The notes: a model not told the origin generated them from the letters alone. A DNA stretch of 64,000 nucleotides from Nocardia xishanensis NBRC 101358 (GCF_001613365.1 NZ_BDCF01000022.1:52414-116413); one strand, 5' to 3'; counted from the first letter of the stretch, positions 15,911 through 25,188 are shown. Program-made: numbers and translations.

Positions 15911-17410
15911 TCAGTCGACCCAGTTGTAGGTGCGCTCGACCGCCTTGTTCCACGCCGCGATGTGCTCCTCGCGGTCCTCAGCGCTCATGCTCGGCTGCCA
16001 GGTGGTGTCGGCGGCCCAGTTGGCGCGGATGTCGTCGGTGCCGGACCAGTAGCCGACGGCGAGGCCCGCGGCGTAGGCAGCGCCGAGCGCGGTGGTCTCG
16101 GTGACGACCGGCCGGACCACAGGCACGTCCAGGATGTCGGACTGGAACTGCATGAGCAGGTCGTTGCCGGTCATGCCGCCGTCGACCTTCAGCGTGGTCA
16201 ATTCCAGGTCGAGCCGCTGGGATTCGGCGTCGGCGCGCATCGCGTCGACCACCTCGAGGGTCTGGAACGCGGTGGATTCGAGAACCGCTCGCGCCAGGTG
16301 CGCCTTGTTGACGAATCGGGTGAGTCCGGCGATCACGCCGCGGGCGTCGGGCCGCCAGCGCGGCGCGAACAGCCCGGAGAACGCCGGCACGATGTAGGCG
16401 CCGCCGTTGTCGGCGACGCTGCTCGCCAGTTCCTCGATCTCCTCGGCGGAATCGATGATGCCGAGATTGTCGCGGAACCACTGCACCAGCGACCCGGTCA
16501 CCGCGATGGAGCCTTCCAGGGCGTACACCGCGGGCTGGTCGCCGAGCCGGTAACAGACCGTGGTGAGCAGTCCGTGCTTGCTGAATACCGGGGTGGTTCC
16601 GGTGTTGAGCAGCATGAAATTGCCTGTGCCGTAGGTGTTCTTGGCCTCGCCTGGGATCAGGCAGGCCTGGCCGAAGGTGGCGGCCTGCTGGTCGCCGAGA
16701 ATGCCGGCGACCGGAACGCCGCGCAGCGGACCGGAGGTGATCTCGCGGTACACCTCCGAGGAGCTGCGAATCTCGGGCAGCATCGCCTCCGGTATCCGGA
16801 ATTCCGCGCAGATCTCCGAATCCCATTGCAGGGTGCGCAGATCCATCAGCATGGTGCGTGAGGCGTTGGTGACGTCGGTGATGTGCCGTCCGGTCAGGTT
16901 CCGCAGCACCCAGCTGTCGATGGTGCCGAAGCACAGCTCGCCCGCCTCGGCGCGCTCCTGCGCGCCCGGCACGTGGTCCAGGATCCAGCGCAGCTTGGGG
17001 CCGGCGAAGTAGGTGGACAGCGGCAGTCCGGTGCGGTCCTGATAGCGGGTCGGGCCCGCCTCGCCGCCGAGCTCGGTGACGAGCCGATCGGTGCGTGTGT
17101 CCTGCCAGACGATGGCATGGTGAATCGGCTTTCCGGTGGCGCGTTCCCAGACCACGGTGGTCTCCCGCTGATTGGTGACGCCGACGGCGGCGATGTCGTC
17201 CGCGCCGAGGCCGTTGCGCTCCAGCACCTCGCCGATCACCGATTCGGTATTGCGCCAGATGGTTTCGGCATCGTGTTCGACCCAGCCCGGCCGCGGGAAG
17301 AGCTGCTCGTGTTCGCGCTGGGCCACCCCGACGACGCGGCCACGCCGGTCGAAGACGATGCACCTGCTCGATGTCGTGCCTTGATCGATGGCGGCCACAT
17401 AGCGACGCAT
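15911..17410 (-). CDS. glpK: Glycerol kinase
   Basis: Phosphorylates glycerol to glycerol 3-phosphate with ATP. 499 residues, as usual for the FGGY family. The ATP-binding DQGTTSSRCIVFD begins at residue 9, glycerol contacts are in NQRETTVVWERATG and LDLELTTLKVDGGM, and the adenine-site region EGSIAVTGSLVQWFRD is present. It is transcribed divergently from glpD, whose product uses its product. M. tuberculosis keeps glpK elsewhere, so this pairing differs from the syntenic block. Confidence 0.96.
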   Translation of the reverse strand: MRRYVAAIDQGTTSSRCIVFDRRGRVVGVAQREHEQLFPRPGWVEHDAETIWRNTESVIGEVLERNGLGADDIAAVGVTNQRETTVVWERATGKPIHHAIVWQDTRTDRLVTELGGEAGPTRYQDRTGLPLSTYFAGPKLRWILDHVPGAQERAEAGELCFGTIDSWVLRNLTGRHITDVTNASRTMLMDLRTLQWDSEICAEFRIPEAMLPEIRSSSEVYREITSGPLRGVPVAGILGDQQAATFGQACLIPGEAKNTYGTGNFMLLNTGTTPVFSKHGLLTTVCYRLGDQPAVYALEGSIAVTGSLVQWFRDNLGIIDSAEEIEELASSVADNGGAYIVPAFSGLFAPRWRPDARGVIAGLTRFVNKAHLARAVLESTAFQTLEVVDAMRADAESQRLDLELTTLKVDGGMTGNDLLMQFQSDILDVPVVRPVVTETTALGAAYAAGLAVGYWSGTDDIRANWAADTTWQPSMSAEDREEHIAAWNKAVERTYNWVD

Positions 17411-17634
17411 TGCAGCAGGCTACTAAACGCCCAGCGCGCTCGGTATCACATCGCGGCATGATCGCCGCGGGATTAGGCTGAGGTGGTTACCGGCGAGTAG
17501 TTCCGCACGACACACGGAGCCGCGCCGACCGGCGCTCGGCGTGGCGATTCGCATAGCCTGTACGAGAACAGCTCGATCGGTGCCCGTGAAGACCCGTACG
17601 TCCGACGCAGGCGAGGCGGCTGGAGGAGTCGAGC

Positions 17635-19368
17635 ATGACCATGAAACCGGAATCGCAGTTCCTCGGCCCGGAGCAGCGCCGTACGGCCTGGCAGCGGTTG
17701 GGCAAGGAACACTTCGACGTCATCGTCATCGGCGGCGGTGTGGTCGGCGCGGGAATCGCGCTGGACGCGGCGACCCGTGGTCTCTCGGTCGCGCTGGTGG
17801 AGGCGCGGGATCTGGCCTCTGGCACCTCGAGCAGGTCGTCGAAGATGTTCCACGGCGGGCTGCGGTATCTGGAACAGCTGGAGTTCGGTCTGGTGCGCGA
17901 GGCGCTGCGCGAGCGCGAGCTGGCGCTGGCCCGGCTGGCGCCGCACCTTGTGAAGCCGCTCCGCTTCCTCTATCCGCTGACCCGCAGGGTGTGGGAGCGG
18001 CCGTACGTCGCTTCCGGGCTGATGCTCTACGACACCATGGGCGGTGCGAAATCCGTTCCGGGGCAGCATCATCTGACGCGCGCGGGCGCGTTGCGGCTGG
18101 CTCCGGGTCTGCGTCGCGACTCGTTGATCGGCGGCGTCAGCTACTACGACACCGTCGTCGACGACGCCCGCCACACCATGATGGTGGCGCGGACGGCCGC
18201 GCACTACGGCGCGGTCATCCGGATGTCCACCCAGGTCGTCGGGTTCCTGCGGGAGTCGGATCGGATCGTGGGCGTACGGTTCCGCGACACCGAGGACGGC
18301 CGTTCCGGCGAGGCCAAGGGGCACGTGGTCATCAATGCGACCGGCGTGTGGACCGACGAGGTGCAGGCGCTCTCGCACAACCGCGGCCGGTTCCACGTGC
18401 GCGCGTCCAAAGGCGTGCACGTTGTGGTGCCGCGCGACCGGATCGTCAGCGACACCGCGATCATCCTGCGCACGGCCACTTCGGTGCTTTTCGTCATCCC
18501 GTGGGGCGCGTTCTGGATCATCGGCACCACCGACACCGACTGGAATCTGGACCTGGCGCACCCGGCCGCCACCAAGGCGGACATCGACTACCTGCTCGAC
18601 CGGGTGAACCAGGTGCTCGTCACTCCGCTCACGAGCGAGGACATCACCGGCGTCTACGCGGGTCTGCGGCCGTTGCTCGCCGGTGAGAGCGAAGCCACCT
18701 CGAAACTTTCCAGGGAGCACGCCGTCGCCCGGATCGCGCCGGGTCTGGTCGCCATCGCGGGCGGCAAGTACACCACCTACCGTGTGATGGCCTACGACGC
18801 GATGGACGAAGCGGCGCAAGACATTCCGGCGCGGGTCTCGCCGTCGATCACCGAGAAGGTGCCGCTGCTCGGCGCGGACGGCTATTTCGCGCTGGTCAAT
18901 CAGACGGTGCAGCTCGCCGAGGCGTACGGCGTGCATCCGTACCGGGTGAAGCACCTGCTCGATCGCTACGGGTCGCTCATCGACGAGGTGATGGCGATGG
19001 CCGCGGGCAAGCCGGAGCTGTTGCAGCCGATCACCGAAGCGCCCTCGTACCTCCAGGTGGAGGCGGTGTACGCGGCGGCGGCCGAGGGCGCGCTGCATCT
19101 GGACGACATTCTCGCCCGCCGCACCAGGATCTCCATCGAGTACTCGCACCGGGGCGCGTACTGCGCGGAGCAGGTGGCCAGGTTGGTCGCGCCGGTGCTC
19201 GGCTGGGACGAGGCCGAGATCGACCGCGAGATCAAGACCTATCAGGCCAGGGTCGAGGCCGAGATCCGCTCGCAGACCCAGCCGGACGACGCCGCGGCCG
19301 ACGCGCTGCGAGCCGCCGCGCCCGAGCCCCGCGCGCAGATCCTGGAACCGGTGCCCACCGACGGCTAA
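17635..19368 (+). CDS. glpD: Glycerol-3-phosphate dehydrogenase (FAD)
   Basis: A 577-residue membrane-associated flavoenzyme that oxidises glycerol 3-phosphate to dihydroxyacetone phosphate and passes electrons to quinone. The FAD motif VIGGGVVGAGIALDAATRG is at residues about 31-49, followed by RDLASGTSSRSSKMFHGGLR and YLEQLEFGLVREAL; the C-terminal helical domain (about 420-577) is complete. ATG 17635 lies at GGAGGAGTCGAGC. It corresponds to M. tuberculosis glpD2 (Rv3302c). With divergent glpK it forms a glycerol utilisation pair; the 224-bp gap between them should hold both promoters. Confidence 0.95.
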   Translation: MTMKPESQFLGPEQRRTAWQRLGKEHFDVIVIGGGVVGAGIALDAATRGLSVALVEARDLASGTSSRSSKMFHGGLRYLEQLEFGLVREALRERELALARLAPHLVKPLRFLYPLTRRVWERPYVASGLMLYDTMGGAKSVPGQHHLTRAGALRLAPGLRRDSLIGGVSYYDTVVDDARHTMMVARTAAHYGAVIRMSTQVVGFLRESDRIVGVRFRDTEDGRSGEAKGHVVINATGVWTDEVQALSHNRGRFHVRASKGVHVVVPRDRIVSDTAIILRTATSVLFVIPWGAFWIIGTTDTDWNLDLAHPAATKADIDYLLDRVNQVLVTPLTSEDITGVYAGLRPLLAGESEATSKLSREHAVARIAPGLVAIAGGKYTTYRVMAYDAMDEAAQDIPARVSPSITEKVPLLGADGYFALVNQTVQLAEAYGVHPYRVKHLLDRYGSLIDEVMAMAAGKPELLQPITEAPSYLQVEAVYAAAAEGALHLDDILARRTRISIEYSHRGAYCAEQVARLVAPVLGWDEAEIDREIKTYQARVEAEIRSQTQPDDAAADALRAAAPEPRAQILEPVPTDG

Positions 19369-19478
19369 CCCGCCCGTTCACGGGCGATCGAGCGCACCGG
19401 GGCGGTCACCTCGACGCCGACCGCCCACTCCACCAGCGAGCGCAGGTAGCGCAGCACGAGTTCGTCGGGATGGGCGTT

Positions 19479-20312
19479 TCAGGCGGACACGCCTTGGAAG
19501 GCGCGGAGCTCGGCGGCGTTGTGCGCGGAGAAGATCCGCACCAGCTCGCCGTGATCACGGAGCAGATCGCGCAGGCGCTGTTGGTTCTCGCGCCGCGGTC
19601 CGCCGAGGGCCTCCACGCTGCGCTCGAACAGGGTGATGCCGAGCGGCTGGTGCGGATGGGTGAGGTCCAGTTGGCCGGGGTGGAAGTACGCGTCGCCCGC
19701 GGCCAGCAGCCAGCCGTCTCCGGTGTCGACGGCGATGCCCGCGTGGCCTCGGGTGTGCCCGGCCAGCGGCACCAGCAGGAGGCTCGGCGGCAGCCCGGCC
19801 AGTTCACGGACCGCCTCGAACCCGAACCACTGCTCACCGTGGTCGGCGTAGGACTGCCACTTCGGTCCGTGCTCGAATTGCGCCGCGCGGTAACGGAATC
19901 GCTCCTGCGCGGTGTGCGCGCCGCGGAAGGCGCGCAGCTCCTCGTCGTAGACGTGCACGGTGGCGTGCGGGAAGTCGGCGAGGCCGCCCGCGTGATCGAG
20001 ATCGAGGTGGGTGAGCACGATGTCGCGCACGTCCTCGCGGCGGAAGCCGAGCGCCTCCACCTGCCGCACCGCGGTCTGCTCCAGGTCGAAGACCGGGCGG
20101 GTGAGGTTGATGAAGCGGCGGCCGAGCCATTCGTTGGGGCGGTGCACGCTCTGCTCGCCCATCCCGGTCTCGATCAGGACCAGCCGGTCGTCGAGTTCGA
20201 GAAGCAGGCAGTGGCAGACCATTTCGGATTTGCGCAGCAGGCCGGGCGCGCCGTCGAGCAGCTTTCCGCCGAAGGGACGCATGGTGCCGCAGTCGAGGTG
20301 ATGGATGCGCAT
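19479..20312 (-). CDS. Metallo-beta-lactamase fold hydrolase
   Basis: 277 residues with the zinc-binding THLDLDHAGG (H102, D104, D106, H107), the second histidine in PLAGHTRGH and the bridging Asp in LLAAGDAYFHPG, plus a late SAHN histidine. The overall type is that of lactonase-like or glyoxalase-II-like enzymes. Its ATG at 20312 overlaps by one base the stop of the upstream TetR gene (TGATG), so the two are co-transcribed and the regulator probably controls this hydrolase. Substrate unknown. Confidence 0.88.
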   Translation of the reverse strand: MRIHHLDCGTMRPFGGKLLDGAPGLLRKSEMVCHCLLLELDDRLVLIETGMGEQSVHRPNEWLGRRFINLTRPVFDLEQTAVRQVEALGFRREDVRDIVLTHLDLDHAGGLADFPHATVHVYDEELRAFRGAHTAQERFRYRAAQFEHGPKWQSYADHGEQWFGFEAVRELAGLPPSLLLVPLAGHTRGHAGIAVDTGDGWLLAAGDAYFHPGQLDLTHPHQPLGITLFERSVEALGGPRRENQQRLRDLLRDHGELVRIFSAHNAAELRAFQGVSA

Positions 20313-20875
20313 CAGGAGAGCTCCCGTTCGATGGTGGTGCGGAGGTGGGCGGCGACGGTGCGCAACGGGGTGACGTCGCGCTGGGTCTTGGCGAGCAGCA
20401 GCGCGCCTTCGAGGCTGGTCAGCGTGACGACCGAGAGTCCGGCGGCGTACGCCGCGTCGAGGCCTTTGTCCCGCAGGAATTCCTCGATCGCCGCGCGCCA
20501 CGAGTCGAACCCGCTGACGCAGGCTTGCCGGATGGGTTCGCTCCCGGCGGCCGCGTCCAGTGCGACCGTCGCGAGCGGACAGCCGCGTTGGAAATCGGAA
20601 GCGAGCAGGTTCTGTTCGAGCGCGGCGAACACCGCGTCGGTATCGCCGTCGGCGAGCAGCGCGCGCAGGATGTCGCGCAGTCGGGCGCTGGATTGGGTCA
20701 GCGCCTCCGCCGCGAGCTGCTCCTTGCCGCCGGGGAAGTGGAAGTACAGCGAGCCCTTCGGGGCGCCGCCCGCGCTGACCAGCTCGTTGAGGCCCGTGGC
20801 GTGATAGGCCTTGGTGTGGAAGAGGTCGGCGGCGGCGTCGAGAAAACGCTGCCGCGAGTCGGTTCGTGGGGGCAC
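20312..20875 (-). CDS. TetR family transcriptional regulator
   Basis: 187 residues. The N-terminal TetR helix-turn-helix is clear (RQRFLDAAADLFHTKAYHAT, then GLNELVSAGGAPKGSLYFHF, residues about 8-50), with FPGGKEQLAAEAL leading into the ligand domain. The C-terminal region (GFDSWRAAIEEFLRDKG) is typical of the TetR_C group that includes LmrA/YxaF-like repressors. It is the first gene of a two-gene unit with the metallo-beta-lactamase hydrolase, and probably represses its own operon. No perfect palindrome is evident upstream. Confidence 0.9.
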   Translation of the reverse strand: MPPRTDSRQRFLDAAADLFHTKAYHATGLNELVSAGGAPKGSLYFHFPGGKEQLAAEALTQSSARLRDILRALLADGDTDAVFAALEQNLLASDFQRGCPLATVALDAAAGSEPIRQACVSGFDSWRAAIEEFLRDKGLDAAYAAGLSVVTLTSLEGALLLAKTQRDVTPLRTVAAHLRTTIERELS

Positions 20876-20918
20876 GTGCCCACGGTACCTCGAGATATGA
20901 CGACCGGTCTAGTTATGT

Positions 20919-21098
20919 TCAGCGCGGCGAGTGCTGGGTGACGCTCGACTGCGGGACCTCCGCGGTGCCCTTCGGCTGCGGCGGATGCAGGAGCAGGTAA
21001 CCGAAGACGGCCGTCGCCAGCAGTGCGACCAGCGCTGCGACGTACTGCGCGGCAATCGCTCTGAGCGAGCGCGTGCACCGCGCCGATCGGGTCGTCAT
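20919..21098 (-). CDS. Small single-pass membrane protein
   Basis: 59 residues from ATG 21098, with a GGAGCAGGAC stretch about 6-15 nt upstream. A basic start (MTTRSARCTRSLRAI) is followed by one hydrophobic helix (AAQYVAALVALLATAVFGYLLL, about 17-37) and a short polar tail ending VTQHSPR. This is a typical type II membrane topology. No family is recognised. It lies 43 bp downstream of the TetR start region on the same strand but upstream of it in transcription order, so it could precede the TetR/hydrolase unit. Moderate confidence that it is real. Confidence 0.5.
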   Translation of the reverse strand: MTTRSARCTRSLRAIAAQYVAALVALLATAVFGYLLLHPPQPKGTAEVPQSSVTQHSPR

Positions 21099-21471
21099 CT
21101 GTCCTGCTCCTGTCGGGTGTGTAGCGGTCGGCCGCAAGGGGCTGTCGTTGCCGAGGGCCGAACTGTTAGCAACTGAGTGGCAACTAACACTCCGCGGACG
21201 CGCGTAACCCTGCGGACCCGGCGCCGCGCCCTCCCCAGATGCCTGCCATGTGAACCGGAACGGTTTCCGACGCGGGCACGTCTCGCGCGTGAACTTCTCG
21301 TTCGAAACGCGGTGCGCCGCGGCGTGCCCGACGCTATCGCCCCACTAAGCGCGGTCTGCGCGTGCGCGCGCTACCTAACTGGAGTCGCCTCCATCGCCCG
21401 ACTTGCTCTCGGCCCGAACCCCGGCCACACCAGGGGTAGTCGGGGTGACTTCGGTGCTGCGAAGGGCGTAT
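21099..21471. other. Non-coding stretch, nothing recognised
   Basis: 373 bp with no supported gene. Frames here have poor codon bias and no ribosome-binding sites. The left end probably holds the promoter of the small membrane protein. No repeat or palindrome of note was found. Confidence 0.5.
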
Positions 21472-21899
21472 TCACGGGCCGCCGTCGGCCGTTCGGTGAA
21501 GGATCGCGAGGTACTCGAATTCTTCTCGCAGGAGACCGACCAGGCCCGGATGCGATGCGACGGTCGAAGTCTTTTCTCCGACAACAATTGCGGTCAGCGT
21601 CAGGCCGGTTCCGCCGAGCAGGAGCATGAGGTCGGCGGGTGGGTGACATCCCGCGCCAGTCCGCTCGTGAAGTTCGCGCGGTCGCTGATCTCGACCGCGG
21701 TGACCTCGAATCCGGCCTGGGCGGAGGCCACAGCCGTCGTGCCGTATCCCGACCCCAACTCCAGAATTCGCCCGCCCGGAACACCCCTCCATTCGGTGTA
21801 TCGCAGGTACGGGTCGACCCTGACCGGAACCCAGCCGGGGAAGGCTGCGCCGGAGCGTATATCCAGCGCGCGGGTCGGCGCGCGTCTCGGTGCGGCTTG
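21472..21899 (-). pseudogene. Decayed SAM-dependent methyltransferase fragment
   Basis: A frame without a start codon, open from 21899 down to a TGA at 21600, encodes RYTEWRGVPGGRILELGSGY followed by GTTAVASAQAGFEVTAVEIS, a clear class I methyltransferase motif I with its acidic loop. A second frame covering about 21660 to 21472 continues with DLMLLLGGTGLTLTAIVVGE, suggesting a frameshift near 21650. Only about 100-130 residues remain. The first frame is in phase with the DUF6194 gene immediately upstream and separated from it only by that gene's TAA at 21900-21902. It is interpreted as a degenerate remnant rather than an active enzyme. Confidence 0.65.
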
Positions 21900-22391
21900 T
21901 TAGCGGTCCCGATCAGTGTGGCGCTTCTCGCGCGAGCGGGCGAGGGTGTGGGCGGCTCTGAGTAGTTCCAGGACAGCTGTTTGCGTGCGCACGCCCGGAT
22001 TCACCACCGCGAGCCAGCCCTGACTTCCGTAGACCGGGTGCGCCATGACGGTGTCGGTGGCGCTCGGGTCCGCGTCGTGTGGGGCGGGGTCGCGGGGTGT
22101 GCGGCCCGTCCAGCTCTGGAAGGCGTCTTTTCCGGCGAAGAAGTTGACGCGGAAGGTGTCGGGGCGGCTCAGGTGCGAGGATTCGTCGCCGGGGTAGTCC
22201 TTCGTCACGATCGTGGCGAAAGGTTGCGTTCGTGGGACGACGCCGTCGGGGGCGTAGTAGAAGAACGCGTCGCCCCAGGCGAGTTCGGGGGAACCGTCGC
22301 CGGGTTGCGGCTGCAATGTGAGGACTCCGTCGAGTGCCGCGACGAATTCGATGATCTCGTCCATCTTCATGTGTTCTAGCGTTTCATTCAT
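21900..22391 (-). CDS. DUF6194 family protein
   Basis: 163 residues matching the pattern of DUF6194 proteins: MDEIIEFVAALDGVLTLQP at the start, then GDAFFYYAPDG, RTQPFATIVTKDYPGDESS, RVNFFAGKDAF and AHPVYGSQGWLAVVNPG. The function of this family is unknown; it resembles MmcQ/YjbR-like folds by eye. ATGs at 22391, 22370 and 22364 are all possible starts, and family members tend to begin near MDEII, so the true start may be 22364 or 22370. It is divergent from the double-MerR regulator, which may control it. Confidence 0.85.
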   Translation of the reverse strand: MNETLEHMKMDEIIEFVAALDGVLTLQPQPGDGSPELAWGDAFFYYAPDGVVPRTQPFATIVTKDYPGDESSHLSRPDTFRVNFFAGKDAFQSWTGRTPRDPAPHDADPSATDTVMAHPVYGSQGWLAVVNPGVRTQTAVLELLRAAHTLARSREKRHTDRDR

Positions 22392-22433
22392 GTGCTTGTG
22401 GAGACTTCACACCACTAACTCCGAGGTGCCAGG

Positions 22434-23147
22434 ATGACAAGTCGCAAATCGCCTGGATTGCGCACCGTCGATGTCGCCAGACGGGCCGGGTGCTCGGTCC
22501 AGCAGGTGCGCAATCTCGAACGCGACGGGGTCCTGCCTCCGGCGACGCGCACCGCCGCCGGTTACCGGACCTACGCGCAGGCGCACGTGCATTCCGCGTT
22601 GGCTTATCGCGCCTTCGCGGCGGGCGCGGGCCCGGTCGAGGCCAAGCGAATCATGCGCGCCGCGCACGCTTATCCGGAATCGGATCTGCTCGCCCTCGTG
22701 GACGCCGCCCACGCTGGGCTCGACACCGAGCGCCGGGGACTGGAACTGGCCAAGCGGGCGGCGGGCGCGATCACCGTCGAGCCGATGGACGACGTGCGGC
22801 CCGCGGACTCGATGAGCGTCGCGGAGCTCGCCGGTGCGCTGGGCGTGCGGCCGTCGACGTTGCGGCACTGGGAATCCGAAGGTCTCCTCGTGCCCCGTCG
22901 CGGCACGCCACGAGGAACGCGCGAGTACACGCCGAGCGACGTCCGAGACGCGCGGATCGTCAATCAGCTGCGGCGGGCCGGTTACCGGATCGCCCCGCTG
23001 CGCGCCCTCATGCCCGAGCTGCGCCGCGCGAACAGATGGCACGAGATCTCCTCCGTGCTGGCGGCGCGAGACGCGAGCATCGCTGCCCGATCCCGCGCCC
23101 TGCTCGACGGCGCCGCCGCGCTCGGCATGCTGCTCGCGCCGACGTGA
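22434..23147 (+). CDS. MerR-family regulator with two DNA-binding domains (TioE-like)
   Basis: 237 residues. The first winged-helix MerR domain is LRTVDVARRAGCSVQQVRNL through AAGYRTY (about 9-52). A second, separate one, MSVAELAGALGVRPSTLRHW followed by ESEGLLVPRR and REYTPSDVRDARIVNQLRRAGY, lies at about 125-185. The architecture matches the TioE-type group of actinobacterial MerR regulators. There is no cysteine-rich metal site, so the inducer is unlikely to be a thiophilic metal. It is divergent from the DUF6194 gene across a 42-bp gap. The last 80 bp of the gene are duplicated directly downstream. Confidence 0.9.
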   Translation: MTSRKSPGLRTVDVARRAGCSVQQVRNLERDGVLPPATRTAAGYRTYAQAHVHSALAYRAFAAGAGPVEAKRIMRAAHAYPESDLLALVDAAHAGLDTERRGLELAKRAAGAITVEPMDDVRPADSMSVAELAGALGVRPSTLRHWESEGLLVPRRGTPRGTREYTPSDVRDARIVNQLRRAGYRIAPLRALMPELRRANRWHEISSVLAARDASIAARSRALLDGAAALGMLLAPT

Positions 23148-23246
23148 TCGTTCGTGCCGGGGACGTGAGACGCGAACATCGGTGCCCGATCCCGCGCTCT
23201 GCCCGACTCCGCGGCAGCGAAACGACATGGTGCTCGCGTCGACGTG
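23068..23246 (+). repeat. Tandem duplication of the 3' end of the MerR gene
   Basis: The final coding stretch 23068-23147 (GAGACGCGAGCATCGCTGCC...) recurs diverged at 23167-23246 (GAGACGCGAACATCGGTGCC...), with an offset of 99-100 bp. The two copies share several blocks, including CGATCCCGCGC and GCTCGCG(C/T)CGACGTG. The second copy is non-coding. Confidence 0.75.
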
Positions 23247-23336
23247 GGTCTCGCGGTCCCGGCCGGTCGCTCCGACGCGCAGGTCAGGCGACCGCGCTGG
23301 CGTTCCATACCTATTGCGCGCCAAAGGGAAGCGGGT

Positions 23337-24176
23337 TCACTCCGTGATCGAGCGGACCTGTTCCTCGTACTTCGCCCGCACGTCGGCGTCGGCGGGATGC
23401 AGCGCGCGGTTGCCGTCGAACAGTTTGCGAACCAGCTGAACCGCGCGTTCCGGCGCGGCGGCCAGGGCGACCTCGAGAGGGCCGAGGTAATTCGGCACGG
23501 CCACTTCGGCTTTGCGGGTCTGAAGCGTCTGGACGATGGCGGCGGCGACGTCTTCCGGTTCGACCGTTGGCATCCCGCGCCCGAGAGTCAGGCCGGACGA
23601 CAGCCTGGTTCGCACCGCGGAGGGCAGCACGCAGCTGACGCTCACACCCTGCTCGGCGAACTCCAAACGTGTTGCGGCAGAAAGGCCGACGGCGGCGAAC
23701 TTGCTGGCGTTGTAGACGGCGAGCCCGGGAATCGGGATCTTGCCCGCCAGGGAGGCGACATTCACGATGTGCCCGCGCCCGCGCGCGATCATCCCCGGCG
23801 CCACCGCGCGCATGCCGTGGATCAGGCCCCAGACATTGATGTCGATGGTGGCGCGGCCGACCGCGTCGGGCTCGTCGAGGAACGCGCCCGCGGGCATCAC
23901 GCCCGCGTTGTTGACCAGGATGTCGACGCGACCGAGCTCGGCGACGGCCTTGTCCCACTGGTCGCGGACGCGCACATCGAGCTCGAAGGCACGCGCGCCG
24001 ATGGACGCTGCCGCCGCTTCGGCCGCCGCGGTATCGACATCGGCGATGGCCACCTCCGCCCCGGCGTCGGCGAAGATCTGGGCGGTGGACAGGCCGATGC
24101 CGCGGCCGCCGCCGGTGATCAGCACCCTGGCGTCCCGCGCATCGATGGCGGGATATTCGTGTCCGAGAATTCTCAT
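23337..24176 (-). CDS. Short-chain dehydrogenase/reductase
   Basis: 279 residues of the classical SDR type. Cofactor motif LITGGGRGIGLS (about 19-30) and ADVDT favour NAD(H); NNAGVMPAG, the catalytic Ser region IVNVASLAGKIPIPG, YNASK (Tyr and Lys) and the VSCVLPSAVRT segment are all intact. Start ATG 24176 overlaps the TGA of the patatin gene upstream (ATGA), so the two form an operon, plausibly for lipid turnover. The substrate cannot be inferred. There is no M. tuberculosis counterpart at this position. Confidence 0.9.
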   Translation of the reverse strand: MRILGHEYPAIDARDARVLITGGGRGIGLSTAQIFADAGAEVAIADVDTAAAEAAAASIGARAFELDVRVRDQWDKAVAELGRVDILVNNAGVMPAGAFLDEPDAVGRATIDINVWGLIHGMRAVAPGMIARGRGHIVNVASLAGKIPIPGLAVYNASKFAAVGLSAATRLEFAEQGVSVSCVLPSAVRTRLSSGLTLGRGMPTVEPEDVAAAIVQTLQTRKAEVAVPNYLGPLEVALAAAPERAVQLVRKLFDGNRALHPADADVRAKYEEQVRSITE

Positions 24177-25120
24177 GCGAACGCTCCTTGTTCGAGGGCG
24201 CGGCGGGTGCTGCGCAGACTGTGCCGGAAGGTGTCGAGGCGGCGGCGGCCGTCCATGAAGTTGGGGCCCATCACCGCCAGGTCCTCGGCGGTCGCGCCGA
24301 GCATCAGCACCCGGGTGCCCGCGGCGCGCAATTCGGCGATCTCCGCGGCGAGCTGGGCGCTCATTCGGTCGCGCAGCTGACGTTCCAGGAAGTGGCCGGG
24401 GCCGGTGGCGGGGACGCGCGACGCGGACGCCATCGGCGCGAGAACCAGGACCTCGTCCAGCCCCTGCCCGGCGAGCAGATCCACCGACGCGGTGGACCCG
24501 GCGCCGCCGTCGACGAACCGGCGACCGGCGATCGAGACCGGCGGCAGCCAGCCGGGGATCGCCCATGACGCGCGCAGCGCCGCGCCGAGGGTGGCGCGGG
24601 GAGCGTCCGGCGCGCCGAACGGAACCCGTTGTCCGGTGGCGTAATCCATGGCGACGAGCCAGGTCGCTGGATGCGGCGTCCAGTCGCGGCCCGGGTTGAG
24701 CCGCTCGGCGAGCCGCTGCAACCGTCCGGCGTCGCCGCCGCCGATCGGCAGCAGGCCGCTGCCCGCGGTGAGCAGCCGCTGCGGCGAGCCCGTGGCGCGC
24801 AGACTCAGCCGTGGTGCGCCGAGGCGGGGACGGGGCAGCGGCGGGAACCGACCCGGCGCGTCGCGCATGTGCTCGAGCAGGGTCGGGTTCGTGCTGCGGC
24901 CTTCCTGCATGGCGGCCAGTTCCTCGACGCCGACGCCGCTGCCGAGCATGGTCACCAGCTCAGCGCCCGCCGATGTGCCGAGCAGGACGTCGGCCTCGCG
25001 CGGATCCCAGTCGAGCACGTCGCGCACCGCGGCGAGCGCGGCGACGATCCAGGCGGCGCCGACCGTGCCGCCGCAACCGATGGCCAGGCCACGTCGCTGT
25101 GACCCGTTGTTGTTACCCAT
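24173..25120 (-). CDS. Patatin-like phospholipase family protein
   Basis: About 315 residues. The oxyanion-hole glycine loop is GCGGTVGAAW near the N-terminus, the nucleophile elbow is GTSAGAEL (Ser of GTSAG), and the catalytic Asp lies in FVDGGAGSTASVDLL. Patatins are Ser-Asp dyad lipid acyl hydrolases. I use ATG 25120 (MGNNNGSQRRG); a GTG four codons upstream at 25132 is also possible. It is the first gene of a two-gene unit with the SDR. The active-site residues are present, so a functional lipase or phospholipase is likely. Confidence 0.88.
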   Translation of the reverse strand: MGNNNGSQRRGLAIGCGGTVGAAWIVAALAAVRDVLDWDPREADVLLGTSAGAELVTMLGSGVGVEELAAMQEGRSTNPTLLEHMRDAPGRFPPLPRPRLGAPRLSLRATGSPQRLLTAGSGLLPIGGGDAGRLQRLAERLNPGRDWTPHPATWLVAMDYATGQRVPFGAPDAPRATLGAALRASWAIPGWLPPVSIAGRRFVDGGAGSTASVDLLAGQGLDEVLVLAPMASASRVPATGPGHFLERQLRDRMSAQLAAEIAELRAAGTRVLMLGATAEDLAVMGPNFMDGRRRLDTFRHSLRSTRRALEQGAFA

Positions 25121-25188
25121 GGTTTCGCACACTAGCAGAATTCAAATTCCCTCGGTATCCGAAATCTCAGGGTACGTAGAATCGCCGC

